This document shows, piece by piece, positions 9,547 through 19,117 of a DNA stretch of 64,000 nt. The position numbers and the translations under genes were made by a program. A model generated the notes under the pieces. That model had not been told where the DNA came from and did not search any database. It worked only from the letters and a program-made list of their open reading frames with translations. The stretch spans positions 248,001 through 312,000 of the forward strand of contig JAFEMH010001246.1 in the NCBI GenBank assembly GCA_022495995.1, in the 5' to 3' direction. How positions within the stretch are numbered: position 1 is the first letter of the stretch; the number at the start of each line of letters is the position of its first letter. The stretch comes from Adenophora triphylla var. japonica. Lineage: Eukaryota > Streptophyta > Magnoliopsida > Asterales > Campanulaceae.

Positions 9547-10746
9547 ATGAACTCAAGGATGTATAACTATGGCATTTATGAGTTATGTGAAAATTGTGGA
9601 TTATACTCTTATGGTTCTTATGAGTGCCCTTCGGGGACATATTCTTTTGAGTATTATCCACAAGAGGGGATGATAACGGGTCAAGGTCAAGTACAAGGTC
9701 GAAGTCAAGGAGAGAGTAGTTCGGGCAAAAGTTGCTTAATTTGTAATTTAAATACCCATGATATTATGGGGTGTCCATTGCGAGGTCAATTTCCAGAATT
9801 TCTTAAGAAAGCCAACACAATGAATTCTTTCCAACCAAGAGTGCGAAATGATCCATTTTTCAACTCTTGCAATCCGGGTTGGAGGAATCATCCCAACTTT
9901 TCATGGGGAGGAAATCAGGGGCAAGGTCAATTACAGCAACAATACCAATCACCGATGTCACAACCGCAGCAACAAGGGCCTGTGAGGCCAAGTGTGGAGG
10001 AAACTTTGCAAAAGTTTATTGTGGCTTCGCAACAAAATCAGGTGGCCATTGACCAAAGAATGGGAAACCAAGAAGCTTCAATGAAAAAACTTGAGAAAGA
10101 ATTGGACAAATTGATAGAGGTAGTGAGGAATCGTAATTCGACCATAATCCATGTACAACCCACTGAACAACTATTGGGGGACTCATTGGGGAACTTTGTC
10201 TATGAAGACTCCGATGAAGAACTTGAGAACGAACTACAACAAGAGCCACGTTTGGAAAATGAAATGGAGGATTTTGTCTATGAAACCTCCTATGAAAATT
10301 CTAGTGAAGTGCCATTGTATGATAGTTCGGGTTGTATGGAGACGGAAGAAATTATGGAAAAATCATGGCATGAGCAAGTTGATGAAGTTGAGCTTGCTCT
10401 TTATGGTGAGATGCGGGGCGATGAATTTCAAGAAAATATGGTCACTATCGCCAAGATCGACAAGCCATGTATGAATGAACACCAACCTCTACTCATGAAA
10501 AATGTCGATGACGAATCCTCCATCATTTTGGTGATTCCTCCCATCTTTGGAGACGGAGAAACTGGCAAGGATTCCCGAGAGAAGAAGCCCAAGAAACTTA
10601 AAAGTCAAAAATTCCCTTGGGCCCTAAATGGTCATATATCAAAGGGAATATTTATGGGGCTAAAACTGAAAGTGAAGACCCGCGAGACGGTGAAGTGGGC
10701 AAAAAGAAGGAAAGTGAAGGTTAAAATAACCTTGGCATCGGTCTAG
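9547..10746 (+). CDS. Element B Gag-tail-like protein
   Basis: An intact 399-codon frame 121 bases after the LTR. It resembles only the C-terminal part of an Athila Gag: a zinc knuckle CX2CX4HX4C (C63, C66, H71, C76), then the Athila-type stretch NPGWRNHPNFSW (109-120), a Gln-rich linker (122-145), a predicted coiled coil (about 165-198) and a very acidic segment (about 208-300). A second Cys cluster at 14-27 (CENC...C) looks like a decayed first knuckle. The capsid-forming domain is absent. It may bind RNA or helper Gag. The start is the first ATG and fits the position of the knuckle, but earlier codons cannot be ruled out. Long and stop-free in a young element, so possibly still selected. 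Confidence 0.75.
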   Translation: MNSRMYNYGIYELCENCGLYSYGSYECPSGTYSFEYYPQEGMITGQGQVQGRSQGESSSGKSCLICNLNTHDIMGCPLRGQFPEFLKKANTMNSFQPRVRNDPFFNSCNPGWRNHPNFSWGGNQGQGQLQQQYQSPMSQPQQQGPVRPSVEETLQKFIVASQQNQVAIDQRMGNQEASMKKLEKELDKLIEVVRNRNSTIIHVQPTEQLLGDSLGNFVYEDSDEELENELQQEPRLENEMEDFVYETSYENSSEVPLYDSSGCMETEEIMEKSWHEQVDEVELALYGEMRGDEFQENMVTIAKIDKPCMNEHQPLLMKNVDDESSIILVIPPIFGDGETGKDSREKKPKKLKSQKFPWALNGHISKGIFMGLKLKVKTRETVKWAKRRKVKVKITLASV

Positions 10747-10965
10747 CTATACGACCTTAAACAAAAGCGCTACTTGGGAGGCAACCCAAGGTGAGTAGTT
10801 TAATTTGTAGTTCCTTTAAAGTTAATTGTCTTTTGTTTTCATCACTTAGATTTCATTGTTTTCATTTAAACGTTTTCAATTTAAAAAAAAAAAAATATTT
10901 TCGTGGAACAGTGCTATTTTACTTGGTTTTTGTTTGTGATGTGTAGGAGGAGTGAATCTGAGCAT
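10747..10965 (+). other. Element B non-coding spacer after the Gag-like frame
   Basis: Starts with a short phrase typical of Athila elements after gag (GCGCTACTTGGGAGGC). Otherwise T-rich with an A run at about 10880. No gene seen. Confidence 0.5.
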
Positions 10966-11158
10966 TCCATGGCCTACCCATGAAAATTATCATGGCCATG
11001 AAGTTATTTTGGTAGTAAAAAGTGCAAGTTAATCTGCACAAACCATGGGCAGGCCATGGTTTGATCCATGGCCATGGACAGCAAAGGGGTGAAAAATTCA
11101 GCATTGTCATCAGCATTGTCCATGGGCAGACCATGGTTTGATTCATGGCCATGATTCA
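10966..11158. repeat. Cluster of CCATGG/CATGGCC motifs in B
   Basis: About ten copies of CATGG or CATGGCC in 190 bases, several as the palindromes CCATGG or GGCCATGG, in two diverged halves each carrying CCATGGGCAG and GTTTGAT-CATGGCC. Function unknown; it recalls the CGGCCGTGC cluster in the LTRs of element C. Confidence 0.75.
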
Positions 11159-11269
11159 GGATTGTGCAAAAGTAGAAGGGTTGTTTAGGAAATGAAAGAA
11201 GGGGGTCAATTGAAAATTTCTGTTATTCGAGGGGTTAGTTAGTAAAAAAAAAAAAAAAATATTTTTTTT

Positions 11270-11950
11270 GAAACGTCTCTAACCCATTTCTCCCAAGTCT
11301 TTCCCAGTTCCCCTTCTTCTCCGTTTTAGCGCCGGCCGTTCCATCTCCAAAATACTCTTCTCTTCCTTCTCCAACCAAACGCAAACCCACCTCCACCATA
11401 AACCGGCGCCCCTCTTCCCTTCTCCTAAACCAAACCGAATTCCGGCGGAAACCCTCCTCAAATCCAGTGGTAAAGCTCAGCAATTCCGGCCAAGGCTTCA
11501 TAGATTCCGGCCGAGACTCCATTAATCTTGGCCAGTTCATCTTAATTTTCCGGTGAAGTCCCTTTGCTCTTCCTGTTTCCATCTCCAACACCCTCTCCGA
11601 TTTCCAAACCCCATTCTCACCCCAATCCAGCCGCTCTCATCTCCCCAATCCGCCGTTCCAGTCGTCCTCCCCTGTAACTCTCCTCTCCGTTCAAGAAACG
11701 ACCCTCCTCCACCAATCCATCTCATCACCCAAATTCCAGCCGTTCCCCATCCCAACTCTCAGTCCCACGCCATTGCCGTCTTCTCCTTTGTCTCTCTCTC
11801 AAATTACCACAAACCCAAACCCAGTTCTGGCCAAACCCTCCTTCCCGTTTCCCTGTCCAAAACCCAAACAAAATTCCGGCCAAAAGGCCAAACCTTTTAT
11901 ACTGTTTCTCTAATTTCCTTCCACCGATTCAACCCACACCAAGCTTTCAT
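11270..11950 (+). other. C/T-rich captured or low-complexity segment in B
   Basis: A sharp change to C-rich, TCC-rich sequence unlike the rest of B. It has open frames in both directions (for example 11553-11954 forward), which I attribute to composition. It resembles a plant 5' untranslated or promoter region and abuts the PPR-like fragment, so it may be part of the same captured locus. Confidence 0.4.
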
Positions 11951-11994
11951 ATAAAAAAAAAAAATTGTTGTTAATTTTGGAGATGGGACGAAGT

Positions 11995-12430
11995 CAAGCA
12001 AGTGTGAAAAATAGTGAGGAAATATGGTTGTACAGGAGAATGCTGGGTGGGTATGGGGTTGAAGGCTGGTTTGATTAATGTTCTTGCTTTGTTGAAATCT
12101 TGTGTGGGTATTGGGGTTTTGAGTATGATCAAGGAAATTCATGGATTTTCGAATAGGAATGGTATTGATCCGAACATGCAGTTGAGGAGTGGGTTAGTAG
12201 AAGCGTATGGTCGTTGTGGCAGTCTTGATTATGGATGCTACTTAAATGTATAATGTTTATAGTTTGGAACCAAGTAGTGAACATTATTCATGTTTAGTAT
12301 TATTCATGTTTAGTGGATGCTTTGAGTAGAGTGGGGAGATTGTACGAGGCATATGAGGTTATAAAAGAAATGCTTGTTAAAGTGAATGCGAGCACTTGGG
12401 GAGCCATTCTTGGGGCTTGTTGAATGCATG
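11995..12430 (+). pseudogene. Captured pentatricopeptide-repeat (PPR) gene fragment
   Basis: The frame reads as PLS-type PPR repeats, although broken. A WLYRRML phrase is at 12022-12050. After a frameshift come ALLKSC, KEIHGF and then YGRCGSL (to about 12230), the classic spacing of one PPR plus the start of the next. After stops, 12305-12420 gives DALSRVGRLYEA and then STWGAILGAC, typical of the last PPR before the E motif. PPR proteins bind organellar RNA. This fragment has at least one frameshift and several stops, so it is non-functional host DNA carried inside B. Confidence 0.72.
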
Positions 12431-12530
12431 GAACAAATAAAAGCAAAGGTGGAGAAGTTGGATGCAAGGGTGAAGAATATTGCCCGTCGTGCGGGTCTTT
12501 CGACTGATTGAGGTTGTAAGTATTTCATCC
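12428..12530 (+). other. Short coiled-coil-like frame after the PPR fragment
   Basis: About 28 codons with heptad-like spacing (KVEKL-ARVKNIARRAG) ending in a stop at about 12510. It may be the natural tail of the retrotransposon frame into which host DNA was inserted. Weak evidence. Confidence 0.3.
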
Positions 12531-13311
12531 TTTTTATTTATTTATGTTTTTTTTCTTTTTATTAACATTAGAGACAATGTGCGTTTTAAGTTTGGGGGTG
12601 GGAAATGTATATACTTTGTGTTTTTGTTTCTAGGTTAGTTTTAATTTAGTTTTAATGAAAAAAAAAATAGTTTTAAATTTAGTTTTTAAAAAAAAAAAAA
12701 AATTGAAGAAAAAATCAAATGAAAAAAAAAGTAGTTAGCTATGTCCTTTCTTGTATATATAGTCGTTAACATTCTTGGTGTTCCCATGATTGCATGTGAT
12801 TTGTTGTGACCGCTAAGGAGGATAATGGGTTGTGATAATTTGTATATGCAAGTTTTGGTATATTTCTGATTAATTGTGGTACATTACTTAAGAGTTATGA
12901 TTGTGTCCTAAATCTCTTAGTTGCAGTTTAGTGTACTCTTGTTAATAATCTCTTTGTTGATAATGTTGGTTCTTTTTATAAAGTTTATAGTACACCATCA
13001 TCTTTTAAGTTAATGAATTTGTTTATCAAATAGCAACATAATGAAAATCAGAATATGGGTACTCCTTAGATGTGTATGGAATTAGACACCCCTCTTGTTC
13101 TTGAAAAAAAAAATGAAAGGGGAATGAGAGCAATGGCAATTCAATTTATACTCGGTGAAACCTCCAGACGTGTAGATTAATTGGTTAGGGATTATTCTAG
13201 CTTAACCAGATTTCTGGGTATGCAGTAACGTTATGGAGGAAGAGCTTTACCGCCGTGATGGTCCGTTCCAAGCACGATACCGAAGTGGCTAACTCTCAAA
13301 CCTTTAAATTG
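12531..13311 (+). other. Element B non-coding 3' region
   Basis: Contains the Athila-type phrase ACAATGTGCGTTTTAAGTTTGGGGGTG split around 12572-12600, A-rich runs at about 12658-12730, and no credible frame. Confidence 0.5.
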
Positions 13312-13436
13312 ATATTCCTAAAGTAGCTCGGGGCACGGCGTTCGCTGCGACGTTGCTTCCTTGCCAAATAGGAGTATAAAATGTTGCGTATCTACCTAGT
13401 ATTAGGGGCATGGAGTTCGCTGCTATAGTGTTCCCT
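13312..13436 (+). ncRNA. Conserved two-stem RNA structure, copy in B
   Basis: Stem 1 pairs ATATTCCTA (13312-13320) with TAGGAGTAT (13369-13377) and encloses an inner hairpin GGCACGG/CCTTGCC (13332-13365). Stem 2 pairs 13403-13411 with 13428-13437 around a GGAGTTCG loop with one bulged base. The same structure with compensatory changes occurs in element C at 44597-44725 and 50277-50406. Probably a cis-acting RNA element of Athila-like transcripts, not a separate gene. Confidence 0.65.
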
Positions 13437-13917
13437 ACTTGAACAGTAGAAGGTCTTAAAATGTGCTTAAATAATCAAGTTTGGGGGGGTGTAAGTGATT
13501 GTCAAATTGAGAAAATTCATGGGAGTATTCATGCTTTGTTTGTAAAAAGTGTTGTTGTTGAATAGATAAAGTCAATAAAATAAAAGATGGTTGGTGTACT
13601 TAGCTTTATAAAAGTGGATCTTGGTTGAGAGTAAAGAGAGAGATGATAGTACATATAGAGATTTATGGTGTAATTATAATGGTTAAGCAAGATACTACAA
13701 TTAATGGAAAATATATGGCTACTTGCATAGTTAAATGTGTTTTATCCTGCGGTTTATGGTAGCTTGTGAATTGTGCAATTGTGGAACATGTAAGAATGTG
13801 GGGGCATAGTTAATTATCGGGTAGAGAAATTTCTTTTTAGTTTTGTGTCGAGTTTAGTTTTATATTGTTTATAGTTTATTTTAGTGTTTGCTCGAGGACT
13901 AGCAATTGTATAAGTTT

Positions 13918-13926
13918 GGGGGTATT
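13918..13926 (+). promoter_or_regulatory. Element B polypurine tract
   Basis: GGGGGTATT, preceded by ATAAGTTT, sits directly before the 3' LTR start at 13927. This is the plus-strand DNA priming site. Confidence 0.75.
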
Positions 13927-15348
13927 TGATGAGTGAGTTTTACACTCATCCATTGAATACTTTATGGACTTATACTTAGCTTAATTCTTGAGTTTTGTGT
14001 ATTTTAATGGGTGTTTTTAGTGTTCTTCTAGTTTTCAGGGTCCAAGTGAAGATTGAGCAAATTAGAAGCATTTTGTGCCACTTTGGAAGTTTGAGGGCCA
14101 AACTGTAATTTTCGGAAGTTCAGGGACCTTATTGCAATTTTAATTTTGGAGGTTGAAAAAATGGTTCTCTAAAGTTCAGGGGCGAAGCGAAAATATGAAG
14201 TTCAAGGTCGGAAGTGCAACAAAAATTTTTATTATGTCCAAAATGCGAAGAAAGGCAACGGTGCAATTATGGGACGGAACGAATTAAAAGTGGGACAAAA
14301 CAAGGCATGGCTGGGCCAAATGGAGTGGCTGCGTGGCCGCATGAATGGAGAAAGTGGCCGGCCAAGGGAGTGACTCCGGCCGAAGGAACCAAGGCAAGCA
14401 ATGGGCAGTTGGGCCGAAGGGTTCAGGCATTTGAGCCAAGGAAGGATTGGCGTTTTGGGCCTAGTTTGGGGCTTGAGTTTACGGTGACTATTCATGTTCA
14501 AGCCTAGGAATATTAAAAGGCTACACTTGGTTTTTGGTTTAAGGAGGTGGGTATTATTTTTTAAGAGTGAAAAAAGGAACAGTTCTCTAAAAGGGGGGAA
14601 ACAGAATAATTATCATCTTAATTTCTTTCATTTTTTTCTTTGGTGTTCTTCATATTTCCATGAATAGCTAATTTTCTTAGTTCTTGGAATTGGAGGTAAC
14701 AATTATGTTTTAAGTTTTATTTTTCATCTTTTTCATTGTAAGATTTGGGATTATCAAGTAGTTCTTAATGCAATTTTAGAATATGTATGTTGCATGCCAT
14801 ATGTGTTTTTGAATGGTCTTGAATTATAATTGTGAACCGCCAAATTTGCAATTGTAATTAGTCGTTGCTTGATAATTACAATTTGTTGAATCCCCGCCAA
14901 AAGATTCATAAGAATTGTAGTTCTTGATGTTCTTCTTTTCTTAATGGGTTTTCAATTAATCTATGAACGGGCCAAGGGAATAGATCAGTTGGAAACACTT
15001 GATTGCAAATCACCCGCCTAAGTGTCCCAATCATAATTTCGTAAGAACGAACCCCAAGTATACTTTGATTGATGATTATTGAAATTTGAGCATAATTGTG
15101 AACCCAATCCCGGGAATTCCATTTTATTTTATTATTTAAATCTCTTCTATATAAATTTAGTCATTTCTTCAAAAGTATTAGTTTTTAGAACAACAAAACC
15201 CTCATTTTTATTACATCTTTGTCCTAGCAATAATCATTTCTACTTTGAAATACGTGTCTCGGTGGTTCGACCCTACTTACCCTATCTACAAATCAATTGC
15301 AGGTAGTTTGAGTTGGAATTTATTTTTGACGCAATTCGACACTCGTCA
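13927..15348 (+). repeat. Element B 3' LTR
   Basis: Matches 8010-9425. Differences I saw: a CG insertion at about 14332, a two-base change at about 14375, three extra bases at about 15190, and two substitutions near the end. Confidence 0.95.
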
Positions 15349-16440
15349 GTCACTCAAGAAAGGGCCAAAGAGTTGATGACCGAAGTCCACAATGGTCCCT
15401 GCGGTCCTCATATGAATGCCAGAGCCCTGATGCAAGTCATCCTCAGAATGGGTTACTACTGGATTTCCATGGAAACAGACTGTGTCCGGCACGTCCGAGC
15501 ATGCGACAAGTGCCAGCGATTTGCCAACCTCAACCATCTCCCGCCTCATGACCTATACTGCATGACGACTCCTTGGCCGTTCGCAACCTGGGGTATTGAC
15601 GTGATAGGGAAAATAGCCCCGGCAGGAAGCAATGGACATGAATTTGTGCTAGTAGCCATCGACTACTTCACCAAGTGGGTAGAGGCCAAGTCCTACAAGG
15701 TCCTCACCTCCAAAAAGGTTGCCCAGTTTATCAAAGAAAACATAATGTGCAGATATGGGGTGCCCAACGAGATCATTTTCGATAATGGGTCGCACTTTGA
15801 AGGAGACTGTGATAGGTTACCGTCGAGTTCGTAATCACTCGCCATAAGTCGTCCCCGTACGCACCTCGCACTAATGGAGCCGTGGAAGCCGCTAATAAGA
15901 CGCTCGAACGGATCATCCGGAAAATGGCCACCCGTGGTCGTGATTGGCCCGAAAAGCCGCACTTGGCACTCGGGGCTACGTAACGTCTGTCAGACAGCCT
16001 ACAGGAGAAACTCCTTTTGCCCTAACCTACGGGATGGAAGCAAGTGTTACCAAAGTGGAGTTGGAAATCCCGTCATTAAGGGTCCTCTGGAAAACAAAGT
16101 TGTCAATGAAGTAGAATGGTTGCGTAGCCGGCATGATGAGTTGGCCCCGCTTGATGAGAGAAGGCTAAAAGCCATGGAGCACACCCGAGCCTATCGTAGG
16201 CGAATGGCCGAGCATTTGACAAAAAGGTCAAGGCCGTAGACATCAAAGAGGGTGACTTAGTGTTGAAAGTGAAGCCCCTACCGAGACAACCCCGGGAAAA
16301 TGGGAACCCGTTTGGATCGGCCCTTATGTGGTGCGTAAGATACTATCGGGAGGAGCCATGAAGCTTGCGGACTGACAAAGAATCCCTTTGTCCACCCAGT
16401 CAACGGTGATAAACTCAGAAGATACTATGTCTAAAAAATA
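15349..16440 (+). pseudogene. Element A integrase, interrupted and frameshifted
   Basis: The A polyprotein resumes at the second GTCAC copy. An H2C2 zinc domain is complete (H-N-GPCGP-H, then C-DKC). The catalytic core follows with D at 15598-15600 (WGIDVIG) and D at 15781-15783 (FDNGSH). The third catalytic residue, E at 15885-15887 (GAVEAANK), is in another frame after a shift between about 15790 and 15840. A further shift near 15990 precedes the GPYVVRKIL block (about 16315-16345), which is the C-terminal DNA-binding part. Integrase inserts the cDNA; this copy is doubly disabled. Confidence 0.88.
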
Positions 16441-16650
16441 AAAATAAAATAAAAAAATCTTAGTGCAAAAAGAGTAATATCCAGCTAGGCTGAAAATCCC
16501 AAAAAGGGCGGTCTAGGCAAAAGACGGGGTTACACATAAAAAAAAAAAGAAAAAATCTTAGTGCAAAAAGAGTAATGCCCAGCTATGCTGAAAACCCTAA
16601 AAAGGGCGGTCTAGGCAAAAAACAGGGCTGCACATAAAAAAAAAGATAGT
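16437..16650 (+). repeat. Tandem duplication after pol in A
   Basis: Two copies of about 110 bp, each with CTTAGTGCAAAAAGAGTAAT, AAAAAGGGCGGTCTAGGC and an A-rich end, start near 16457 and 16556 and are about 90% alike by eye. The phrase GGGCGGTCTAGGCAAAA is common after integrase in Tat/Ogre elements. Confidence 0.75.
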
Positions 16651-16962
16651 TCACCAGAATGAATTACGAAGACCTGAGCCCCTTAGTTTGTAAAAGGGGA
16701 ACGTAGGCAGCCATATATGGTTCGGTCTAAACAATAAAAAAGGGCAATCAAGCTTCCATGAAGTGCGTCCTAAACAATAAATAAAAATAAAGGGCATTTC
16801 AGTTTTCATAAAACGGGTCCCAAGCAATAAGACATTTGAATTTCCATGAAATGTGTCTTGATTAATTTCTAAGATAATATTTCTTGTTCATTACAAGTTA
16901 AAAACTTCTTGATGAGTTCAAGCACGGTCTACTCTTGACTCGCTTAACCTCGCTACAAAGAT
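16651..16962 (+). other. Element A post-pol spacer
   Basis: Carries a GGGGAACGTAGGCAGCC motif at about 16697 and three diverged copies of a TTTCCATGAAGTGCGTCC-like unit (16757, 16807, 16850). No gene. Confidence 0.5.
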
Positions 16963-18638
16963 CTAAAATAAAAAATGCCTAAATAAACTAATGTGTTTGC
17001 AAAATGGCAATAAGGGAATCCTAAGAAAAGATCCGTCGCCGTCATTCGCCGAGTCTTCTTTGGTCTTCTTCCCTTTACCTCGACCCCACGTCGAGTTTTC
17101 TTTCTCTTCTTCTCTATAATGCTCGGTATCCCTCATTCCGATCTCCGGTATCCTCACCGGAGCCTCTACCAAACCCGTGTCAATAAGTGCCCTTTCTAAA
17201 CGAGCACGAGTCCGCACTTCCTCCCTCTCGAGCCTCGGGCCAAAGGAGCGACCTCGGACAATCTCTTGTATCGAGCCTCCATATCTCCGATCGTGTCACC
17301 CGACCGGGTTATGGCGACTCGCCTTAGCCTCGCCTCCTCGTAGTCCTACTCGAGTCGCAAGCCACCCCCACAAAGCCTCCGACGTCTCTCCCCCAAATGA
17401 CTCCGAGTCGCTCCCATTTCCCTCTCGTACCCCCAAGTAGACAAAGTGGGTCAAGATGGTGCTCTTCCCGCTCCCGAAGATAGCCCCGGGTGGGAAAGTA
17501 GTGTATGTCCAAGCCCTCGAGAAAAATGAGAAGCTGGATGGATCCCTCATATCCAATGGCATCACCTCCATGGTCCGAATGTCCTCCCAATCGCTCAACG
17601 GCTCCTGTAAAGCCCCGAACTGCCTGGATACCAAGCATGGTATATAAAAGGATGACCAGCAAAACCCTGGAACCCTCACTATATAGGACTCCTGAAATAT
17701 CCTCCCCGGTCCGCAACCTCCAGCGAGGTATCCACCAACGGATGTCCGAAGTGGATAGCCTAGCCATCATCGCCTCCCAGCCTACCCCGGTCCCGTTGCC
17801 TCGGTGCACCTCTCCGAGAAATCACCCAAGGGCACCGAGTCGGCAAAACCCCGGCAAAGCCCCGAGCCTCTCCCGCAGCCATAAAGTCGCACAACTGACT
17901 CCTGCACTCATGAAGTGGTCTCCCTAGCCATCCCGTCAATGCCATGCAATGTCTCTCCCAAAACCAGCTGGGACGATGTCCTTCCTAGCCTCTACAGCCT
18001 TCCCGACCATGTCCAAGAGACCACCATGACAGATCCCCACTGACTCAAGCAAAGAACAGAGCAGAAAATATGCAGAGAATAAAGGCATCCATAGCCACTG
18101 TGGTCGTAGCCATAGACGGAGACCCAAACCTGCCCGGGATATCAGAAAGGTCAATCCTGTCCGGGGCTATCATCATCCCCTCAGCCTCTCCCAGAGAAAT
18201 CTGCAGAAAAGATGCAAGCTTTGCCGCCACCGGCACGTCTTCGATCAACGGAATAGATATAGCCTCAATTTCGGGACCCCCAATCAAGGCTCGAAAGTCT
18301 TCATGCGTTGGGACAATCTCATTGTAAGAAAAGCAGTAAACGTGTCTCCGGACGTCCCAAAACCTTGCTGCTGCTCTCAAAAGGTCCCAATCGGGCGGGA
18401 GATCCCTCAAATGCCATAAAGACTTGATCTTGAAAGAAGAATCAAGCAGCCCCTTGTGAAATTGGAAGTTGTGTTTCACCGAAGATTGAAGATCGGACAG
18501 AAAATGGTCTCGCTTCCCCCTTTGCAATCTGACGGGCTTCTCCATTGCAAAATGACCAAAGATGGTGTCTTTAAGTCCAATATGTGCTCTGGGAACAATT
18601 GGGACAAGTCTAGAGTGAAAATGAAAAGAAATGGCCAA
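16963..18638 (-). pseudogene. Antisense gene 1 of element A (DUF7745/plant-mobile-domain-like)
   Basis: Read from 18638 downward. The first 197 codons (to 18045) hold SLWHLRDLPP, RFWDVRRHVYCFSYNEIVPT and an ALIGG stretch, the N-terminal signature of the plant-mobile/DUF7745-like proteins encoded antisense in Tat elements. Further down, in shifted frames, 17810-17650 has a WWIPRWR phrase and 17640-17600 has FYIPCLVSRQFGALQ, matching the family's RQ-(F/Y)-G-x-x-Q end motif. A charged tail follows at about 17217-16990. Between these, stops and frame changes may be introns or decay. Biochemical role is unknown; host homologues are linked to silencing and meristem function. A TATATAAA-like box on this strand is at about 18843-18850. 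Confidence 0.68.
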
Positions 18639-19117
18639 GCCTTGCTTTTATTCAGAAAATAACCAGTCCAGACAGAACTGTGAGCCGCACGGCCTCATTT
18701 GCCCTCAGGTCCATGCCGCACGGCTACATTAGCAATCTGCAGAAAAAAATCTGCAGCAACCATAGTTGCTGCCCAAGGGAGTTTTCACCCCACTTTCTCA
18801 ACCAAGACCTGTACAAAAACATGTCCAAAGGTCACCCAAGCATTTATATATCATTATAAATCATTCTGGCCCCGTTTCAGCCCCAATTCCAAGCAAAAAA
18901 CTGCCCCGAGGCTCAAGTAATATGCAAATTAATAAAAGCATAAATAGAAAAGCAAATAAAATAGTAATACAATGTCTTCGTCCCGTCGGTGCCCAAATAA
19001 AGCAAAAAATAAACAAAGTGTGCATCAAATTTGTCCATTGTTTGTTTTTGTTCCTAAATCCACTCCAGAGACCTCCTAGGCCTCCGATTCTTCTTCTTCT
19101 TCGTCGCTGCTCAGCTC
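18639..19117. promoter_or_regulatory. Region between the antisense genes; upstream of antisense gene 1
   Basis: Contains two copies of the GCCGCACGGC-type motif (18684 and 18715) known from the LTR promoter of the same element, and a minus-strand TATA-like box near 18846. Otherwise A/T-rich with no frame I can support. Confidence 0.45.

Larger units (their letters stand above)
8010..15348 (+). mobile_element. Element B: non-autonomous Athila-like LTR retrotransposon
   Basis: 7.3 kb, with LTRs 8010-9425 (1416 bp) and 13927-15348 (1422 bp), a tRNA-Asp-type primer site, one Gag-tail-like frame, a long non-coding interior with a captured gene fragment, and the G-rich polypurine tract. There is no protease, RT or integrase, so it must have been mobilised in trans. 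By eye the LTRs differ at about six places in 1.4 kb, so it is the youngest or among the youngest insertions. Confidence 0.92.

Noticed and set aside
11553..11954. 133-codon forward frame and several reverse frames in the C/T-rich part of element B
   Set aside because: Low-complexity composition opens frames on both strands; no domain is visible.
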